Source of the DNA: Dermacentor variabilis
Taxonomy: Eukaryota > Arthropoda > Arachnida > Ixodida > Ixodidae
Direction: 5' to 3'
DNA length: 64,000 bases
Assembly (NCBI RefSeq): GCF_050947875.1
Contig: NC_134569.1
Location: forward strand, 205,834,127-205,898,126
A program made the position numbers and the translations under genes. Position 1 is the first letter of the stretch, and each line of letters opens with the position of its first letter. The notes below the pieces were generated by a model that saw nothing but the letters and a program-made list of their open reading frames with translations, had not been told where the DNA came from and did no database searches. Positions 46,584 through 58,494 of this stretch are shown piece after piece.

Positions 46584-49360
46584 TTATATTATTATAATAA
46601 ATGAGATGGAAACAGCAGATAGATGTCTTTTAACATGTTTATGCATGCGCTGAAAGAATTTTTTAGCTGTAAGTGCAAAATTTTGAGCGTATTTTATTTC
46701 TTGTGGAAGAGTGTTCCATATCTGAACACCAATGAAAGAGAGCCGTCGTTCTCCATAAACGTAGTGCGTAGGAGGTAGATTAAACTTGCCTAATAATACA
46801 TTTCTGGTAGTACGCGATGATGTATGGAAGAGGGACATATGGAAGGGGTGGTTGTTTCTTACGATGCTGTTTACGACAGTTGCTGTTTTTAGGTGGCGCA
46901 GTGAATCGAAGGGTAATATCCGTAGATCGTGGAATAATGGGTTGCTGGGGTGATCCTGCTTAGATTGCATTATGATTCGTAATGATCGTTTCTGCAATTT
47001 TCTGATTAGCTGGACATAACTATTGTAGGTCCATCCCCATGATTCCAGACAGTATGATAGATGACTGTGGATAAAGGAGAAATATAAAATACGTAATGTG
47101 CTTGTGCCAAAAAAGTCACGTGCTTTAAGCAGTTTATAGCACCCCGATGCCACCTTCGCCCCAACTGCTAATAAATGGTCTTGCCAGTGCAGGTTTCTAT
47201 CAAAGATTACGCCAAGATATTTAAAACACGTGGTATATTCTAGTAGAGAGTTCTCAGTACTAATGTTTACAGAATTGGCATCTACTTGTTTTCTGCGGCA
47301 GTGAAATATAGTTTATTTTGTTTTCTTGACATTTACAGTAAGGTTGTTGGCTGTAAACCATTCAGAGACGTTTGCCAAATCTACGTTTGCTTTGGACTGT
47401 ATTTCCTCGATGCTATTGCCTGTAATGATTATAGCAGTGTCGTCTGCATACATCAGCATTTCTCCGAATTTTAAGACACGTGGAAGGTCGGAAACGTATA
47501 TAGAAAAAAGCATGGGTCCCAAAACGGACCCTTGGGGCACGCCTGCATGAATACGTTGTGGTGACGATGAGACATTATTTATGACAACTATCTGATGACG
47601 TTCATTGAAATAACTAGAAAACAAATCGAAAATCCGTTCCCGAAAACCGTAGTGCTTTAGCTTGTACAAAAGGATGGAATGGTTGACCGTATCGAAAGCC
47701 TTCTTTAAATCTAGAAAGACTACAGCTACAAGTTTGTTGTCATTTAAAATACTGTTTATAATGTGGGCTAAAGACTGCACCGCTGATGAGGTTGAATGGT
47801 TTGGCCGAAAACCATGTTGCTGCGGGCAAATTATGTTGTATTTGTGTATAAAACTATTTATTCGATTTGCAAGGATTTTCTCGAGAGGTACATTAATGGC
47901 GCTGAGCACGGATATTGGTCGGTAACTAGAAGGGCTTGAGCGATCGCCGTCCTTGTATATTGGGACAACTCGGGCTGTTTTTAGTGACGTTGGGTACGTG
48001 GCGGTTTCAAGTGAGCGATTGAATACGTGGCATAATATGGGATCCAGAATATCAATATTTTCTTTTAACATACGTACTGTAATTTCATCTATACCTGCAG
48101 CTTTATTACTATCCATGGTTGCTAATGTTGAGTGTATCTCGTTAAGTTCAATGTCATCCATACGAAAGGAGTTTTGGAGTGGGCTTGGTAATAAAGAGTT
48201 TATATCTGTATTATTTACATTGGTACCTGAAGAAATTCCAACAGTAGTGAAATATGAATTAAAGCTGTTGACAACATTCTTGTCAACCACGTCTGGAAAC
48301 GTTTGTTTGTGTGGCTGCCTATAACGCTATTCACGAGTTCCCAGGTTTTTAAAAGTTACCGGAGCTCTGTTCGATTAAACGTGTATAGTATTCTTTTTTT
48401 CGTGTACGTATAACTGCCACAGATTTATTGCGTACCTTTTTGTACTGACTCAAGTAATAGCTGTTGTCCTTATGCTGTTTCCATTTATGATACCAAAAGT
48501 CCTTCTGCTGCAATACTGCTAAAATCTGCTCAGTCATCCAGGGTGAGACGGGCAACTTATATGAGCGAACAGATGTTTTAATACTGCTGCTAGTTTTAAC
48601 GCAAGTCAGGATGTCGATTAGATTGGAGAATTCTATGTCGACGTCATCGTGGTATATGGTACTAGTGTCGATTAACTGGATATTCGATCTCAGCAAAGCC
48701 TAGTCAATACTCGTACTCACTTTGGCGTGCGTTAATTTCGGTTTTATGACGTCTTTGACCGTTACATAGGTCGCGAGATGGTCTGAGATGGGTTGGTTGC
48801 ATACGCCAGCATTAATATTCGAGGTTATATTAGTTAACACATGATCAATGACAGTTGCGGATGTACTTGTTATTCTAGTAGGGATAGTGATCAGATTTTG
48901 AAAATTAAAGGACTCTAGTAGATACGTGTACTCACTATGCTTTGTATGACTCGTGTCTATGTTAACGTCACCACTAATTATACCCGGACCTTTGTGTCGT
49001 GACACTAGTGTAAAAAATATAGATTCAAGTTCCTGAAGAAATAAAGCTACAGGTGAATTGGGTGGTCTATACACGACACCTATGATAAAAGAGTTGTCCA
49101 GTCTGATAAATAAGGCTTCGATATCAGATGTGCTGCAGGAGACATCGGGCAATGCTGAGTAGGTGGACTGTTATGAACGAAAAGGGCTACACCACCACCG
49201 CGCGAAAGTGAATCACGTGGATGAGAAATTGTGATGAAATCAGGAATAACAACATCTTCACCTTTTTTGAGCCAAGTTTCAGATATTGCAATGTCATCAT
49301 AATGTTTTTGGTACTCAAGAAGATAAGTTCCTTCTTAAACTGCGTATATTGCTGTGGAAT
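46584..49360 (-). pseudogene. ORF2 of L2/CR1-like LINE: endonuclease and RT, nearly intact
   Basis: Endonuclease: ISETWLKKGEDVVIPDF near 49300 and IGVVYRPPNSPVALFLQELE with ISGDVNIDTS and PISDHLATYVT (49152-48700). One TAG stop (about 48700) precedes the linker 48696-48349. A frameshift near 48290 precedes the RT (48290-47313), with SYRPISVLSAINVPLEKILA, QQHGFRPNHSTSSAVQSLAH, VFLDLKKAFDTVNHSILLYK, GVPQGSVLGPMLFSIYVSDL and the intact MYADDTAIII. A single TAA at 47313 separates the thumb and C-terminus (47153-46584: ASGCYKLLKARDFFGTSTLR, SRTTRNVLLGKFNLPPTHYV). Confidence 0.85.
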
Positions 49361-49448
49361 ATGTGCAAGCAACTATTGCCCATTTTCGTGAACGCCATGT
49401 CTCTGCCAAGAGGTAGCTGCGGCTAGGAGTCAGTTACTAGACAATTTT

Positions 49449-50054
49449 TCAAAGATCATCTTCACATGTCACATGGACGACTTTCGAATTGTCTGCTTTC
49501 CTCGCCAGGATTTTACCGTTTGAAACCCAGGCAAATTTCCAGCCTTTTTCTTTCTTCAAATGGACGGTCTTGCCTAACAAGATTTTCGTTTCAGGGCAGA
49601 GGTGGTCATTCACAAAGATTGGGTCGTTATCCTCAAAACCAATCATCTTTGTGCTCAATCGGTTTTTCTTGGCTGCTTTAAAGAATTTGTCCCGCGCACA
49701 CCGTGAGTTGAACTTCCAAATATGTTTGGAAGCCCCGATCCTTTAACCGGAACTCTACGCACGATATCTATGTCGCTAACAGAGAGATCCGATTTCAGGC
49801 ACTTGGCCACCTTCTGGACTGTGTCGTTTAAGTTCTCGTTCTCTGTCTCTGGCACTCCTTTTAGTTCAATGTTGTTGCGCCTACTGTATTGCTTCAATTC
49901 AACAAGATCCTTTTTTAAGTCCCCCAGGATTTTCCTTAGCCTCTGCCAGTCTCAATCATTGTCTTCACTCCGCTTCTTCACCTCAGTGAGCTCCTGGCGT
50001 AAATTCCGGATTTCGCTTTTGAACTCATCGAAGCTCTCAATGTTGAACTCAACC
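49449..50054 (-). pseudogene. ORF1 C-terminal part of L2/CR1-like LINE
   Basis: Coiled coil (KSEIRNLRQELTEVKKRSED, LKQYSRRNNIELKGVPE), then the L1-ORF1-like domain (SVSDIDIVRRVP, KILLGKTVHLKKEKGWKFAW, NGKILARKADNSKVVHV). Stops near 49950 and a frameshift near 49660 break it. It lacks the N-terminal region, consistent with 5' truncation. Confidence 0.7.
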
Positions 50055-50059
50055 GGCGG

Positions 50060-51310
50060 ACGAGAGGACGAGAGTCGGCCGACGAGAGGAGAGAGGAGAG
50101 GAGGACGGAGGAGAGAGGGAGAGAGCACAGTTTCGCACACTGTGGAAGGTTCGCACGGACTGTACACACGGTTCCCGAGACCTGTAGACTTGACGTATCT
50201 TAAGAGGGTTTTCGTGGCTTTCTGTACCATCGACGCGTCCGGCCAGGGTCCAAGGATCTTCATTACGGAAAATGGTCTAGAGTCCAGCTGGTTCATTGCT
50301 GTCCGGAGAACTTAGTGCTCGTCGCCGTGTTTGGGACAGATACACAGGATGTGTTCAATCGTTTCTGTGGTTCCGCAATAGTCGCACATCGGCGTATCCC
50401 CCTTTCCAATGCGGAACGAGTCGGCCTTCGTAAATGCCACCCCGAGCCAGAAGCGGCACAATACTGTCTCCTCAGAGGGGGAAATTCTTGATGGCACTTT
50501 TAGCTTTAAGGATGGATCCAGCCTATGACACTTCGGGAGGCTGGGAGAAGACCAGTATTTATGTGTCGCAGCTTTAGCCATAATATGAAGCTTTCTTGGA
50601 GTGTCGGTTCTTGATGAGGAGATTGAAACTAGTCGGGCATCCATATGGGAAAACCGGGTGGCTTCGTCGGCGAGGTCATTGCCAGCCATGGCGGTATGTC
50701 CAGGCAGCCACCGGAATATCAGTTCATGCTCTTTAGCAATAGCTTATAGCTTGATAGTGGTCTCCTGTTATTTCACATGACAGCCGCTCATGTGTCCTAT
50801 GATATATGGAAAAAAATGTAGACTCTGAAGAGCTGCCTTAGAGCCCCAAAAAAATGACCCATTTTTGAGGTGTCTCTTGCAGGAGATATTTTACTGCAGC
50901 ACGCAGGGCAGCAAGCTCTGCCGCCGTTCATGTTTTCATGTGGGATAGCATGAATTCGATTGTGGTTTTCATAGCCGGAATGACAACGGCGCCTGAAGAG
51001 CTGGTAAGGGAGACCAAACCATCAGTATTGATGTGTATTCGGGTGTGAGGAAGCGCTAACTGGAGCCATGGCATGCTGTTCTAGGAGCTTGAGCGTCTTT
51101 CAAGGTGCCGGCTACGCCAAAGTGGGCGGGCAACCAACAGCACAACAGGGAAGGCTTGCGCCGAGGCTTTAGAAGTTGTTGGCGCGCCAGCCGGCCAATG
51201 GAGATCAGCAAATCAAAAGATAGGTGTTCAAAGCTGTAGGGGAACTTTTCTTGTAGCGCAATTTGTTTCTCGTTGAGCAATAACGCTCCCGTTTTCCAAG
51301 CCAGCAACTA
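50060..51310 (-). mobile_element. I-like LINE 3' fragment (RNase H and C-terminus), copy B
   Basis: Duplicate of the 13620-14860 fragment. The best open stretch is 50689-50312, with NDLADEATRFSHMDARL, SPSEETVLCRFWLGVAFTK and CDYCGTTETIEHILCICPKH. The C-terminal RPFSVMKILGPWPDA block is at 50296-50200. At 51307-51056 the upstream part has LLKPRRKPSLLCCWLPAHFG. The GA-rich stretch at 50080-50130 marks the junction with the L2/CR1-like LINE to its left. Confidence 0.8.
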
Positions 51311-51356
51311 TAAGTACCCTCACGTTTAGACCCCCGAGAACCTTTCATGACAAACC

Positions 51357-51965
51357 GTGATTGAACAGATAGTCATTAATGCAAATCGTTCCATTGGTTA
51401 CATAAAGTTAAACTTCTCCATCGTGCCTACTAACCTAAAGGGCCTTTTGTATAAAACACTTCTCCGTTCAAAACTTCAGTATGGCTACTCCATCTGGGAC
51501 AAAAATGTTCAGTCGTTATCGTTCTGCCTCGAAGTCATCCAAAACCGTGCAGCTCGTTTAATTTTACCTAGCCATTGCCACACTGCGAGTGTAACATCAA
51601 TGAAATCATCTCTTAACTTGCCTGACCTATCACTTCGTTGTCAGTTTGCTCAACTCTTTCTTTTTCATAAAATATACCATTTCAACCTAGTCCTATGTAA
51701 CACAATCTTCACAGCACCCTCTTTTATTTCTTCAAGCAACGACCACGAGTTCAAAGTTGGTGCGTTTAATTGTAGTAATATGTATTTTGATTGTTTTCTA
51801 CCCACCACAAGCACGGACTGGAACCACATTCTTCCCTACTTCGCCTCCATTATAAAATGACAAGAATTTTAAGACCGCCATTTCAACTCACTTCATGTAA
51901 TTACACCACATTACGCTCTCGACTCTGTAATGTTATAAACCCTGCGAGTAAATAAATGAAATCAA
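51357..51965 (+). mobile_element. LINE ORF2 C-terminal fragment, copy B
   Basis: Counterpart of 14900-15500. The open stretch 51357-51860 includes LLYKTLLRSKLQYGYSIWDK, EVIQNRAARLILPSHCHTA and DWNHILPYFAS. It stays open slightly further upstream than in copy A (ANRSIGYIKLNFSIVPTNLK), so A has an extra stop here. The tail agtaaataaatgaaatc lies at about 51946-51962. Confidence 0.75.
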
Positions 51966-52728
51966 CTGAAGCAAATCGGCTAGTCAGTCATATAACAATA
52001 GCATTTAGGTGGTACATGGGGCTTCTTTGGTATCTTTGCAACCAGTCCAACCAGTTGAGCACAAACTTTAAGCATTGGGTACGATTCCGACTTGCCTCCC
52101 GTTTCGAATTTGTGCATAGTTCGAATGAGGAAATTTTGGAACAAAATTGCATACGAATATTCAATTATACCGAAACACGGGTTCAAAATATTGGTTTGCA
52201 TCACGAACGTCTTAATACGTTCATATAATCTATAAGATACCTGAAATTAAGAAAGAACGCAGGGATTTTGAATAACTGGAATAAAAATTTCTAGCACCTG
52301 GACATCTGCGACTAAAGTTATCGAGTGGCCTTTCTTGAAGGTGCCATACACTTAACTGCCACAGAGCTCTAAATTCTGATAAATATCGTCAACTACCAAT
52401 CCAAGATTACTGCACGTTGATCAGTAGGCTAGCGAAATGCATAATTTTGCAGCAAGGCGTCTGTAATCAGTTCCAGACAGTTCAAACTTTCAAGCATTTG
52501 AATCCTTGCTTACAAACGTCGCCCGCAGAAATGCAGTCGCTCTTGACATGGACGTCAAGATTTGCTTCAGAGCGGACACGCCTTTGACTTAGAATGAGGA
52601 CTCAAGGCGCCATCTCGCAAGACAGTGCAGTTTTGCAAGATAGGAAAGCAAAGCGACGAGTGCTAACCAACAAAATAGGTTGCGACTACGTGTCACGCAG
52701 ACGCAACGTTCGGACAAGTGTCGCTGGC
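51966..52728. other. Non-coding 5' flank of cuticle gene, copy B
   Basis: Counterpart of 15500-16255. No element or gene was recognised. It is the presumed upstream regulatory DNA. Confidence 0.45.
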
Positions 52729-52733
52729 TGGTG

Positions 52734-52740
52734 TATAAAA
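52734..52740 (+). promoter_or_regulatory. TATA box of cuticle gene, copy B
   Basis: TATAAAA in the same context as copy A, about 115 bases upstream of the ATG at 52849. The segment from roughly 52670 to 52790 is almost unchanged between copies. Confidence 0.75.
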
Positions 52741-52848
52741 GCCAGCTGCCCAAGAGAAGCGGCCAGAAAACATTTGCTGTCGCATCAACGTCGCTCGCCG
52801 GACCGCAGCTGTCTTGACTTAACCTGCGAGATCATCGTAAGAGCAAAA

Positions 52849-55800
52849 ATGTTTGCCACGGTGAGAATTTATTTTATAGTAATTTCAGGGCACATCATTT
52901 TCATTTAACGAATGCTGCCTTATTTTTCTCTTTCTGATGACTTACGCAATGTGTGGGAGAGCTTGTTTATTATACAGTTGCATGTCGACCTATTATGACT
53001 TGTAATGATGTTCATGTTGAAGAATAAATTAGAAGAGCTAAAGATACCTGGGCACGACTGGTAACAGTAGAAGTCCTCACCATCTAGTCAATATTTTCTT
53101 TCTTGCGCTCTATTAATTTACTCGGCATTATGAACCAGGCAGCCTAAGAATACGTCGTGTTGCGCGCAAATTTATTGTTTTTGTAGCAGCTGTAAATCAG
53201 TTGCACGCGCATTTATATACGGACCCTCAGGGGCCCTTCCATCTTCGATTAGGCCTAATCTGAGAAATCTTCATGTGAACGTCGTGAACTAATTTCGCGC
53301 TATTCCCTCTGCTGATCATGCCCATCAAGACAAAGTCAACAGGATGCTAATATGCTGCATTAATATTCCTGTTCGTTTGTTCTCTGTGGTGTTTTAATTT
53401 CATGGGTTAACTTTTCCAGTTTTGTTTATTATTTTCACATTATACCTACGGTTGTACTTTTTACATCCTCCTCCTTAGTCCATCATTACCATAACAGATG
53501 TACCATTAAAATATTCAAACTGCTCGGTTCATGAATAATGAGATTTTACATCCCAAATAAGCACTGGGGTTATGAAAGACGCTATAGTGGGGAGCTGCAG
53601 ATCAATTTCGACCTTAACTTAGGTACCCGACCGTTTTTACATTACCCTTTCAGCGAAGTGCGGCCGCTGAGGATTGCAAGATGAAATTAATAAATAGCAG
53701 CTTCACGAAGGACGAAGTAAGTGCGCACCTACGCAGTCGGTCACATTTAAAAGCTCTTCACTTTATCTGGACATAAATTATAAAAAAGGCAAAAAGAATT
53801 AGGTGTCAACACTCTCGATTTCCTTCAACGTGTGCGAGCGCTGTCAACAGTTCTTGCGAGTTACACGGAGCAGCTGCGTTTCATAACAACCCGAATGAAG
53901 AAGAAGTGCGTAGTTTATTTCAAGGCTGAAGAGGGCTCTTTGTATCAAATGGTGTTCAATTCACTTTTGCTAACTCCATCAATGAATCTAGACGTCGTAG
54001 ATAAAGGGTGATCTCTTCGCTTGATATACACAGATAAGGTTTTTCACGAAAGTGAGAACCTAATCGTCAAAGTGTAAAGTACGGCGAAACCAAGCCGTTC
54101 AGCAGAAAATGATTCTGGAATGCACATGCAAACACTTATCTCAACAAGATCACAAGTACAAATTCTTCACTTCACGTAGTATTACCTTCGGAAGCTACAG
54201 GCAAGTACTCTCATTGTATGCATCAAAAGAAAGAGTACAAAACTCCATTTACAGCACCAGTCAAGCAGTTAGAGCCCCTTGCTGGTCTAAATACGAACGA
54301 GGAAACGAATAATAAATGCCCTCTAATGTGGCCGTGAAAAGCTTCTTGAACATTTTAAGAAAACGTAACCGATTTCTTGCAGAGGCTACTGTGTACATGT
54401 GAGATGAATATTACTGCACTGCGTGCAGCAGGGAATTTACAGTCGTGTGCCAAAAACTGCGGTAATCGCTTGGTATCGCTTCCGTAGTACCGTCATGCAG
54501 CGTCATCAAAATGAGCTAAAACCTACCAACGCTATTCGCTGATTTGGTGATCGCGAGAACAGTCTGGGCAGCACATGTTGCTAATTTTGAGTGAAACAAA
54601 TGAAAAACATACGTGCTGTGGATGTCGAAAGCACGGCAAAATTATTTCATCTTTTCATTATGCGTAGCTGCTTCACCGGCGCGTGGCCTTCGAAATCGAA
54701 GCGGCGTATTGCGTATCGTGGTCTACCGCGGCCGCCAAGGGGTGGCGCGACGAGCGCTTTGCCTACGTAGCTTCTCTACTGCGAAGCTTCCAGCACTGCA
54801 CTGCCGTTGAATAGAGAGCGAAATTCAGATATCGGTGTGATAACTACACTCTGGTCGAAGAATTTGAAAAATTTTTAAACACGAAATACGTGAAAAGACG
54901 TGCTTTATAAGTGAGATCTTTCTGTGAATAGATAAAAAAGTGTTTCAGCGCCCCTTTAATGCATATCCTGCTCGAAGTTTTGCGAACACACCGCTGTTTC
55001 GCAGTGCCTTTAAAAGGTGAACAGGCATCACGCTGGGGCGAGGCCCCACGTGACGTGTGCTCCAACGTTTTCGTGCCTTTGTAGATGAAAAACGCTCTTT
55101 TTGTTGATCCCAGTTTCAAGTGCTGCTGGTGCACATCGCCGTGGAAGCCTACGGCTTACACCACCACCACCAGCAGCCGCCACAAGCCGGATACAGGGGC
55201 GCCGGCTTCGGTGGCTACGCTGCTGCGGGGACACCTTACGGAGGATACGACGCCTATGCCTCTGTGGGTACCACTTGCTCTCTCTACGCACGATTTAATC
55301 CCGGACATTTCAGCGAGCACGCAATACTTCCGGTCACTTGTCCTGGCGGTTGACACTGGCGTGAATATGAGCGCATACATTTTCTCAGCCACAGTAACAA
55401 CGATATACTTCGCTTTATGAAATCATAACGTCTTTTACTTTCTGCTTATGTATGTACCGTATTGGGCCATGATCTGGCTCGCCCGACTCGTAGCTAGTAC
55501 TTTAAGTTAGTGTCAGAAGTGCTGGCGCGGGAGGATACTGCTCAAAGCAAGTCTAGTTCTCGCCGAGACAACCTCACCACCTTTTATCTGATTGAATCTT
55601 CCCCCTCGCTGTTGCCAGCTGAATTTAGCGGAAAATTTTGCTTTCTGCGCTTTTGTCCCTTCATTCCTTACCTTATCGAAGAAACAACTGCCCCCTGAAA
55701 GTCTCCCGCGGCTATTTGCGCGAGCTCACCTGGAGTGCGCATAAAAGCGCGATATCTTTACACATTAAAATCAGGACTTTTGCATAATATCGACATTGTC

Positions 55801-56354
55801 TTGCACATTTTAAGCTAGCCGTCGGTTATCAAGAAACTGTGAACCCATTTTGCTAAAGCTAGGTACAGCAAGGTTTACGATGGGCGACAGCACGTATTGC
55901 GCTGATAAATACTTCGAGAACTCCACGCACACGAGGACGTTGTTCGATGACGACGTTACTGTGTAAACAAACACGGCACAGTGTAAAGAATGCACCTCTT
56001 ACCTACCAAACATTCTTACCGAAGGGACAAGCCTTCGTGACAAGGCCAATTTCGCGAGCACTCTCTTAACCGAGTTCCTCGTACAATTGCACGGTGAGAC
56101 ATTTAGCATTCTTTCTTTTCGTCCTTAATAACGATGCTAGTGACAAACCCATGCCTGCAAGGCTTAGCTGATCTTATGGGTTCAGGACTATGCTGCTAAG
56201 CTTTCGTCACAAAACAGGCAACAATTGATTTTCCAATTCCTCTCTAAAATGTTATGTACTACGCTTTTGCATAAGTGTTTGCTGGCTAGCTACCCAACAC
56301 AGGGTAGACAGTCGGTACTTACACTGGGTAACCTCCCTATCTTTCCTCTCGTTT

Positions 56355-56385
<31 letters not shown>

Positions 56386-57032
56386 GGCTCGCTCTATTTG
56401 GATAAGGGTTGCGAACGAAAAAATCTCGTTCCTCTTCTGGCTTACAGCCACCTCAGCCGTACAGTTTCGGCTACGACAACGTGGACGAGTACGGAAACCG
56501 ACAGTTCCGAAGCGAGCAAGGTGATTCCAACAACGCCAAGACCGGCTCGTACGGATACCGTGACGTCAACGGCCTCTACCGTCGAGTGAACTACGTGGCC
56601 GATGTGAACGGCTTCCGGGCCACCGTGGACACCAACGAGCCCAGCACCGCCCCTGGTGCCAGCGCCGACGCGGTCTTCAACGCTGCGCCAGTCGTCCCTC
56701 CGGTTCCCTCAGGACGTAGACAGATTGGTGCACCTGGAGCCTATGTCGCCGGGGCGGCGGGGCCGTACAACGATGGTGCCTACAGCGGTTACGGCGGATA
56801 CGGACACAACCCCTACGGAGGTGCTGCTGGAGGCTACGGATACACCCCGTACGGACGTCAAGGTTACGTTGCCAGTAGCCCAGCACTCGGCGGATACGCT
56901 TACGGCGGCCAACCACCTTACGGCTACGGTGCCACCGGCTACGCTGCGGGCAACTCGCCGGGTGTCTACGGCTCCCCTGCTGGACACAGCAGTTGGCCTT
57001 CCGCTCACCACGCATACCGCCGCCGTCGTTAA
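52849..57032 (+). CDS. RR-type structural cuticle protein, three exons, intact
   Basis: Exons 52849-52860 (Met-Phe-Ala-Thr), 55114-55263 and 56448-57032; 248 residues. Splice sites: acg|gtgaga, gatcccag|ttt, tct|gtgggt, cttacag|cca, all in phase 0. The tiny first exon that starts the signal peptide is usual for arthropod cuticle genes. The signal peptide ends near VEAYG (residue 18). Residues 19-54 are His/Gln then Gly/Tyr-rich. Residues 59-118 form the chitin-binding R&R domain (Chitin_bind_4 type), with the R&R consensus G-x8-G-x6-Y-x-A-D-x2-G-F-x-A satisfied in the stretch SYGYRDVNGLYRRVNYVADV plus NGFRA. The remaining tail is Gly/Tyr/Ala/Pro repeats ending in Arg residues. The secreted protein would bind chitin fibres of the exoskeleton. 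It differs from copy A by scattered substitutions, mostly in the tail. Confidence 0.9.
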
Positions 57033-57087
57033 TGAAGCGATCTGCAAAACTATTAGTAAAGCTCTGAAAACGCGGTGTTATTTTCTG

Positions 57088-57093
57088 AATAAA
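57088..57093 (+). terminator. Polyadenylation signal, cuticle copy B
   Basis: AATAAA about 55 bases after the stop at 57030-57032, in the same context as copy A. Confidence 0.8.
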
Positions 57094-57769
57094 GTGGGAA
57101 CATTGCGGCTAAAATTCTTGTCCTAAACAAGAGATTATAGCTCGAAAACAGAAGGCGAATCACAAAGTCAGATGTCCAGAATTCTGCATGTAAAAAAAAT
57201 CACAGGAGATTATCTTCAAGAAACCATTACCTCCTTTCTACTAGCAACACGTGACCATTAGCGAATGTATTTAGTGATCATTTTGTCTCTTGCGCATTCC
57301 GAATGTCTTTCTTTGCACTATGGCAAAACTTACTGGTGAAAATCAAGGTATACGTTTCTTGAGTTCTAAGGCCAGTAAATGTTAATCTCTGGATCAGCAC
57401 TTTGTTAGCTCTAGTTATCAAAGTGAATGGGTAGGATCGCGCATCTTTGAATTCTAAGTTTAGAGAGACACAATTATGTTCCAGAAACGTATATATACAA
57501 TGGTGTACCAACTCACCGCTGCAAGTAAATCACGAAAAGTCTGCTTATTAACGCCTTTTTATATCAGGACGGAATTTTTTTTGTACTTATACAACGCAAC
57601 GAGAAGCCTGCATAAGCATAAGGTCATATGCGCAGCATGGCTCGCTGGTACAAATAATCGTACACGGTAAATTTGTACATCAAAAGGGGGGTAAATAGGC
57701 CTTTTGCAATGATGACACACTAAACATGTAAATTGGCACCTATTAAAATAGGCGATTTTAGGCACACCC

Positions 57770-58340
57770 TACACTCTTTAAAAAGTTTGCAACCTTTAAG
57801 GGCTATCTTCTCCCACAACAATAAGCGCCATCTGCCTTGCTTGCGTTTCATTTGGTTAAGGTTGTGAGCCCGGTGTTGCCAGGTGACGAAAGGCATGCGC
57901 GTTATCAGCGTGACACATAATTCTGGACAGGGATTTGAGGAGCGCAGACTTTTCAAGAAACGAATCGCAATACCGGCAGACGACCACTATTGCGTGGATC
58001 ATGGCAAGCCCCAAGAGGTGCAAGCTTTTTTAAGAGTTTACAACAACGGTGTTTATGTTAAAACACTAAAAAAAACTAAACCAAAGCGTGCCACATATAC
58101 CCTTCGTATACCCTTCAGGGGGTCCCGTACAGTCTTACTATGGGACCTCCTGGGTATGGGACCTCGCGTTATCAGCATAGAACAGTTTACACCCTTTGGA
58201 GTGCCCCTTCTGATAACACGCGTGCCGTTCGTTACTGGAAAGGTCCGGGCTCGCAGCGTTAAAGAAAGGAAACGCATCAAGGCAGATAACGATTATTGTT
58301 GTGTGGCAGAAGGGGCAAGCCAAAGGGTGTAACTTTGTCT
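57770..58340. repeat. Long imperfect inverted-repeat element (MITE-like), complete in copy B
   Basis: The left arm 57770-57925 and the reverse complement of 58165-58340 share ordered blocks: caaagtt...cctttggct-like end, cacaacaataa, atctgccttg, gcgtttc, gagcccgg, ccagtaacgaa/ccaggtgacgaa and cgcgttatcag. The middle contains aagcgtgccacatatac and the gggacctcct block. In copy A only the left arm (21480-21640) and part of the middle (25585-25776) remain, split by the CR1-like LINE. Arm length of about 150-170 and total near 570 fit a non-autonomous foldback or MITE family. The 149-codon ORF over it (57883-58332) is probably incidental. Confidence 0.6.
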
Positions 58341-58347
58341 AAGAGTG

Positions 58348-58408
58348 TTGTTGCCGCAGGCGTCACGAGAACGTAAACATCACGTTCTCGTGACGCCTGC
58401 GGCAACAA
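58348..58408. repeat. Perfect 27-bp inverted repeat with 7-nt loop
   Basis: Left arm 58348-58374 and right arm 58382-58408 are exact reverse complements around the loop aaacatc, beginning ttgttgccgcaggcg. It lies just right of the MITE-like element and just left of the tRNA-like unit, in DNA unique to copy B. Confidence 0.92.
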
Positions 58409-58494
58409 GGACGTTCCACGCCCGCCGCCAAGGTTTGTGAGTGATGGCGCTGGCTAACACTCCCAGGGTTTACTAGTACACATAAATACCCAAA

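Larger units (their letters stand above)
46342..50054 (-). mobile_element. L2/CR1-like LINE, 5'-truncated, few lesions
   Basis: Minus-strand element from a partial ORF1 (50054-49449) through ORF2 (about 49360-46584) to a 3' tail that is a short tandem repeat (caaatt on the plus strand, 46341-46360). It sits between sequence that is contiguous in copy A (ctagtc|gacggacg, 13616/13617), so it inserted into copy B's left side. ORF2 carries only a few stops and frameshifts, which makes it the youngest-looking LINE here besides the CR1-like one in copy A. Confidence 0.82.

Noticed and set aside
57883..58332. 149-codon plus-strand ORF that looks like a compact basic protein
   Set aside because: It lies across both arms of the inverted-repeat element, has no known motif, and its copy A counterpart is split by a LINE. 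It is probably chance openness in repeat DNA.
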